DNA of 64,000 nt from Paralvinella palmiformis (Eukaryota > Annelida > Polychaeta > Terebellida > Alvinellidae), in contig JAODUP010000310.1 in assembly GCA_025642065.1 (NCBI GenBank), forward strand, positions 28,501 through 92,500. The letters run 5' to 3'. This document shows positions 61,538-64,000 of this stretch, piece by piece; positions within the stretch are counted from its first letter, which is position 1, and each line of letters starts with the position of its first letter. The notes beneath the pieces were generated by a model, which was not told where the DNA came from, ran no database searches, and saw nothing but the letters and a program-made list of their open reading frames with translations. Made by a program: the position numbers and the translations under genes.

Positions 61538-62178
61538 GTCAGGGTTCAGAGGTATCGGCGTTTTGGGGCAGCTTCTTTAGGGAGTCGACCCGCGGCCGTA
61601 TACCCCATAACCGAAACGAACAACTGACTGACTCACTCATTCAGTCACCGATATAGCATGCCGTATGTTTACGTGGCCAGACTTCGACACAGTTACCCGA
61701 ATCACTACGGAACATCGAGCTCAGTAGACCAATAATACCCCCCCCCCCCCCATACAGCCCCAACATGACCGACAACAACCCGGCAGAAGCCCAATGTATA
61801 ATCAAGCCGTTGTTATGTAAGCTTCCCTTTCAATCGTCCTATATATATATATTTCATTACCCCCCCCCCCCCCCGTCCCCATTCTAGTCCGGCCATTTTA
61901 AGCCGTCAGCGCTCGCCACTAGCCGCCGGCTAATTGGTATGCATTACTCGGCCTCGAGGTTATTGCCATTTAAACAGCACCTTCCATGTCTCCGTAAGAG
62001 TGGCACGGTTACATCATTGGCGCTGATGTCTGCTTCTGGCCGCTCCGGAACACCCCACAGCTGACCTATACCCGTGTTTACTTCTATTGATTATTGAATT
62101 ATGACTATATAAACGACGGGCTGGCAAAACTGACAGTTTCCTAGCAAGCTCGGTGTATGGGTGGCTGTGCGTGCGTGT

Positions 62179-62217
<39 letters not shown>

Positions 62218-63058
62218 TGTGTGTAGGGGGGTCTTCATTTAGAGGTGCGCAACATGTGCGCAGTGCTCTATGAATAGGCCGCATAATAGAACATATTTGT
62301 TCCATTAATTATTGATAAATTCCAACACAACCTGATAAGAAGTGACTTAATAATTAATACAGTTAGTCATGATTTTTTTTAATGCATCATATTGCCAGCA
62401 AGAAGCCGCTTCTTTATAAACATATTGCGAGTTGTTTTATTGGGGAAGGTTTTGGCACAAGAGGATTTTAAGACATAGATCCCCTTACCATAATACATAA
62501 TCAAATATACAGATGTTTTTTTCCCCAAGAGAATATCTATGAAGTACAGCATATTCCAGTGGAGTACACGTTTTCAGTTTTATGTTCCATATATTGAATC
62601 TAAAAGAATTTTTGTTTTGTTTTGGGGCCCCAGGGGGTAAAACAACTTTATGGGTCGGTGGGTGCGTGTGTTTGATGGGGTGTGGGAGTTCCATGTGTTG
62701 CTGTTATACATGTAGCTCGGGTTAGTAACTAATATGATCTGGATCAGCCTCCCCCCCCCCCCCTTACATATATTACAGAAGTTGTGTACTCGGCTAGACC
62801 ATTTCGCAACTCAGTGGATTCATTGAAGGGGTTCCCACGCATACAATGCGTACACACCACACACAAATGGGGATATAAAACATGTTGTAGTACATATAAT
62901 GAAATGAATGTTTAATTTGGTTACTGTTTTATTAAGATAGAAATAGACTACTCGGACGTGCTAAGAGAGGCCCACTTGGGTTTTCCTCTGTACATTTCCG
63001 TGTGACTGAATTCAGGGTAGGGGCTTCCACGTCGTACTGGGATATGTAATAATATATC

Positions 63059-63080
63059 GTCTGTCTGTCTGTCTGTCTGT

Positions 63081-63141
<61 letters not shown>

Positions 63142-63187
63142 TGTCTGCCTGTCTGTCTGTCTGTCTGTCTGCCTGCCTGCCTGCCTG
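63059..63187. repeat. CTGT/CTGC tetranucleotide microsatellite
   Basis: There are about 32 tetranucleotide units in blocks of CTGT and CTGC. It generates spurious DRQ/GRQ-repeat open frames on the minus strand. Confidence 0.97.
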
Positions 63188-64000
63188 GTTGACGAAATAA
63201 CCATTTCTAAACACTTGGGCCAGTATATCTCTTGGTGGTTTGATGTTTCTCGTTGAATTATGTATTAATCTCTTCCGTCGTCTATCCAACCGGCCAGCCA
63301 GGGTCCTGATCCGAGCCTGTCAGAACACCTGAACCACAACTGGCCTCTGATGTCTCAATTATTGGTATACAGTGGCGTGTCTCAGTCGGCCTAACAAGGC
63401 ATTGGCTTCCAGCTGGGACAGCGTTTACTCCGACCTTCCAGCCTCTCTCTCTCACTCTCTCTCTTTCTCTCTCTCTAGGGTGTCTCCTACGTACTAAATC
63501 AGTTCACTCATTATGAGGTTTGCTCTGAGAGAATGAGGTGTCCGTATACTCTGTGAGAGAGAGAGAGAGAGAGAGTAAGCGGTTGGGGTCCCTTGTTAGC
63601 CGTACTCCATCAGGCTGTGAACTATTTGTGCTATTGTTGCTAGTGAAGAACGGTGTGGTAGACATGACTCGGTACCGTAGTTATGGCGTTATTGATGGTT
63701 AATAAACACACTGGTATACTACAGATCCGTAGATGGCTGGTTCGGTGATAACGGGTTATTGGCCATTGCTGGTCTGTTGTTTTTGTTTTTTGGTAAACAG
63801 CAATCACTTATACATACATGCATACGCGTGCATGTGTATGTTGGTGAGTAGCAGTGGGGAGAAGGTGCTGGCACAAAGAATATTGAATTGTGAATTCGAA
63901 ATATGATTGGTTCAATAAGGAACTAAATTCTAGAGATGCGAAGTTTCATGCTGAGGCATATACAATGTTTCACCAGAGAGAGCGACAGTGTGTGGGGGGG

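Larger units (their letters stand above)
44263..64000 (+). other. PATJ intron, incomplete in the window
   Basis: The phase-2 donor at 44263 has no partner exon that I could find up to 64000. The interval holds five SINE copies, a pogo-like MITE, a minisatellite, many GT/CT microsatellites and several CpG-rich islands. A nested gene or alternative promoter (see 52348) remains possible. Confidence 0.5.

Noticed and set aside
62932..63289. Proteins with DRQ/GRQ repeats
   Set aside because: They are translations of the CTGT/CTGC tetranucleotide array.

Overview
The window is animal nuclear DNA, probably from a mollusc or another lophotrochozoan. The evidence is intron-rich genes with canonical metazoan exons, CR1/L2-like and other LINE fragments, a tRNA-derived SINE family, several MITE-like elements and abundant AT, CA/GT and CTGC microsatellites. 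There are no bacterial operons, CRISPR arrays or phage genes. I assign the species group only by inference.

Four conserved protein genes are supported. (1) The first coding exon of a non-muscle myosin regulatory light chain lies on the minus strand (4876-5068); the rest of the gene must lie left of the window. (2) A complete MED23 gene (Mediator subunit 23) lies on the plus strand, 7991-22428. I placed 33 coding exons whose phases all agree and whose lengths sum to 1341 codons plus stop. (3) A complete TM2D1 gene lies on the minus strand, 26663-23640, with six coding exons and 204 codons. It is convergent with MED23. (4) The 5' part of PATJ/MPDZ, the polarity scaffold with an L27 domain and many PDZ domains, lies on the plus strand. 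It has a 16-base first coding piece at 37464-37479, an L27 exon at 42991-43154, and an exon at 43874-44262 that carries the start of PDZ1. The rest of the gene was not found before 64000, so about 20 kb of the right side is probably PATJ intron.

Layout: 1-4870 holds repeats and probable light-chain intron. 5069-7990 is the divergent light-chain/MED23 promoter region. 7991-23221 is MED23 with its 3' UTR. 23640-26663 is TM2D1. 26664-31080 is repeat-bearing DNA with a LINE tail and a palindromic inverted-repeat element. 31080-37418 is probable PATJ 5' region with SINE and LINE insertions and a roughly 0.9 kb stretch that looks like bad base-calling. 37480-64000 is PATJ intronic sequence that becomes clearly richer in GC and CpG after about 41 kb.

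The most notable signals are these. Two MED23 introns have minor-spliceosome (U12-type) donors and branch sites, and TM2D1 intron 1 has a U12-type donor but an acceptor that does not end in AG. A SINE family has at least ten copies, including a nested copy, a short variant and a chimera, several with clear target-site duplications. The end of MED23 exon 4 and its splice donor are triplicated in tandem. CTAG-rich tracts occur in two first introns and after one possible leader exon.
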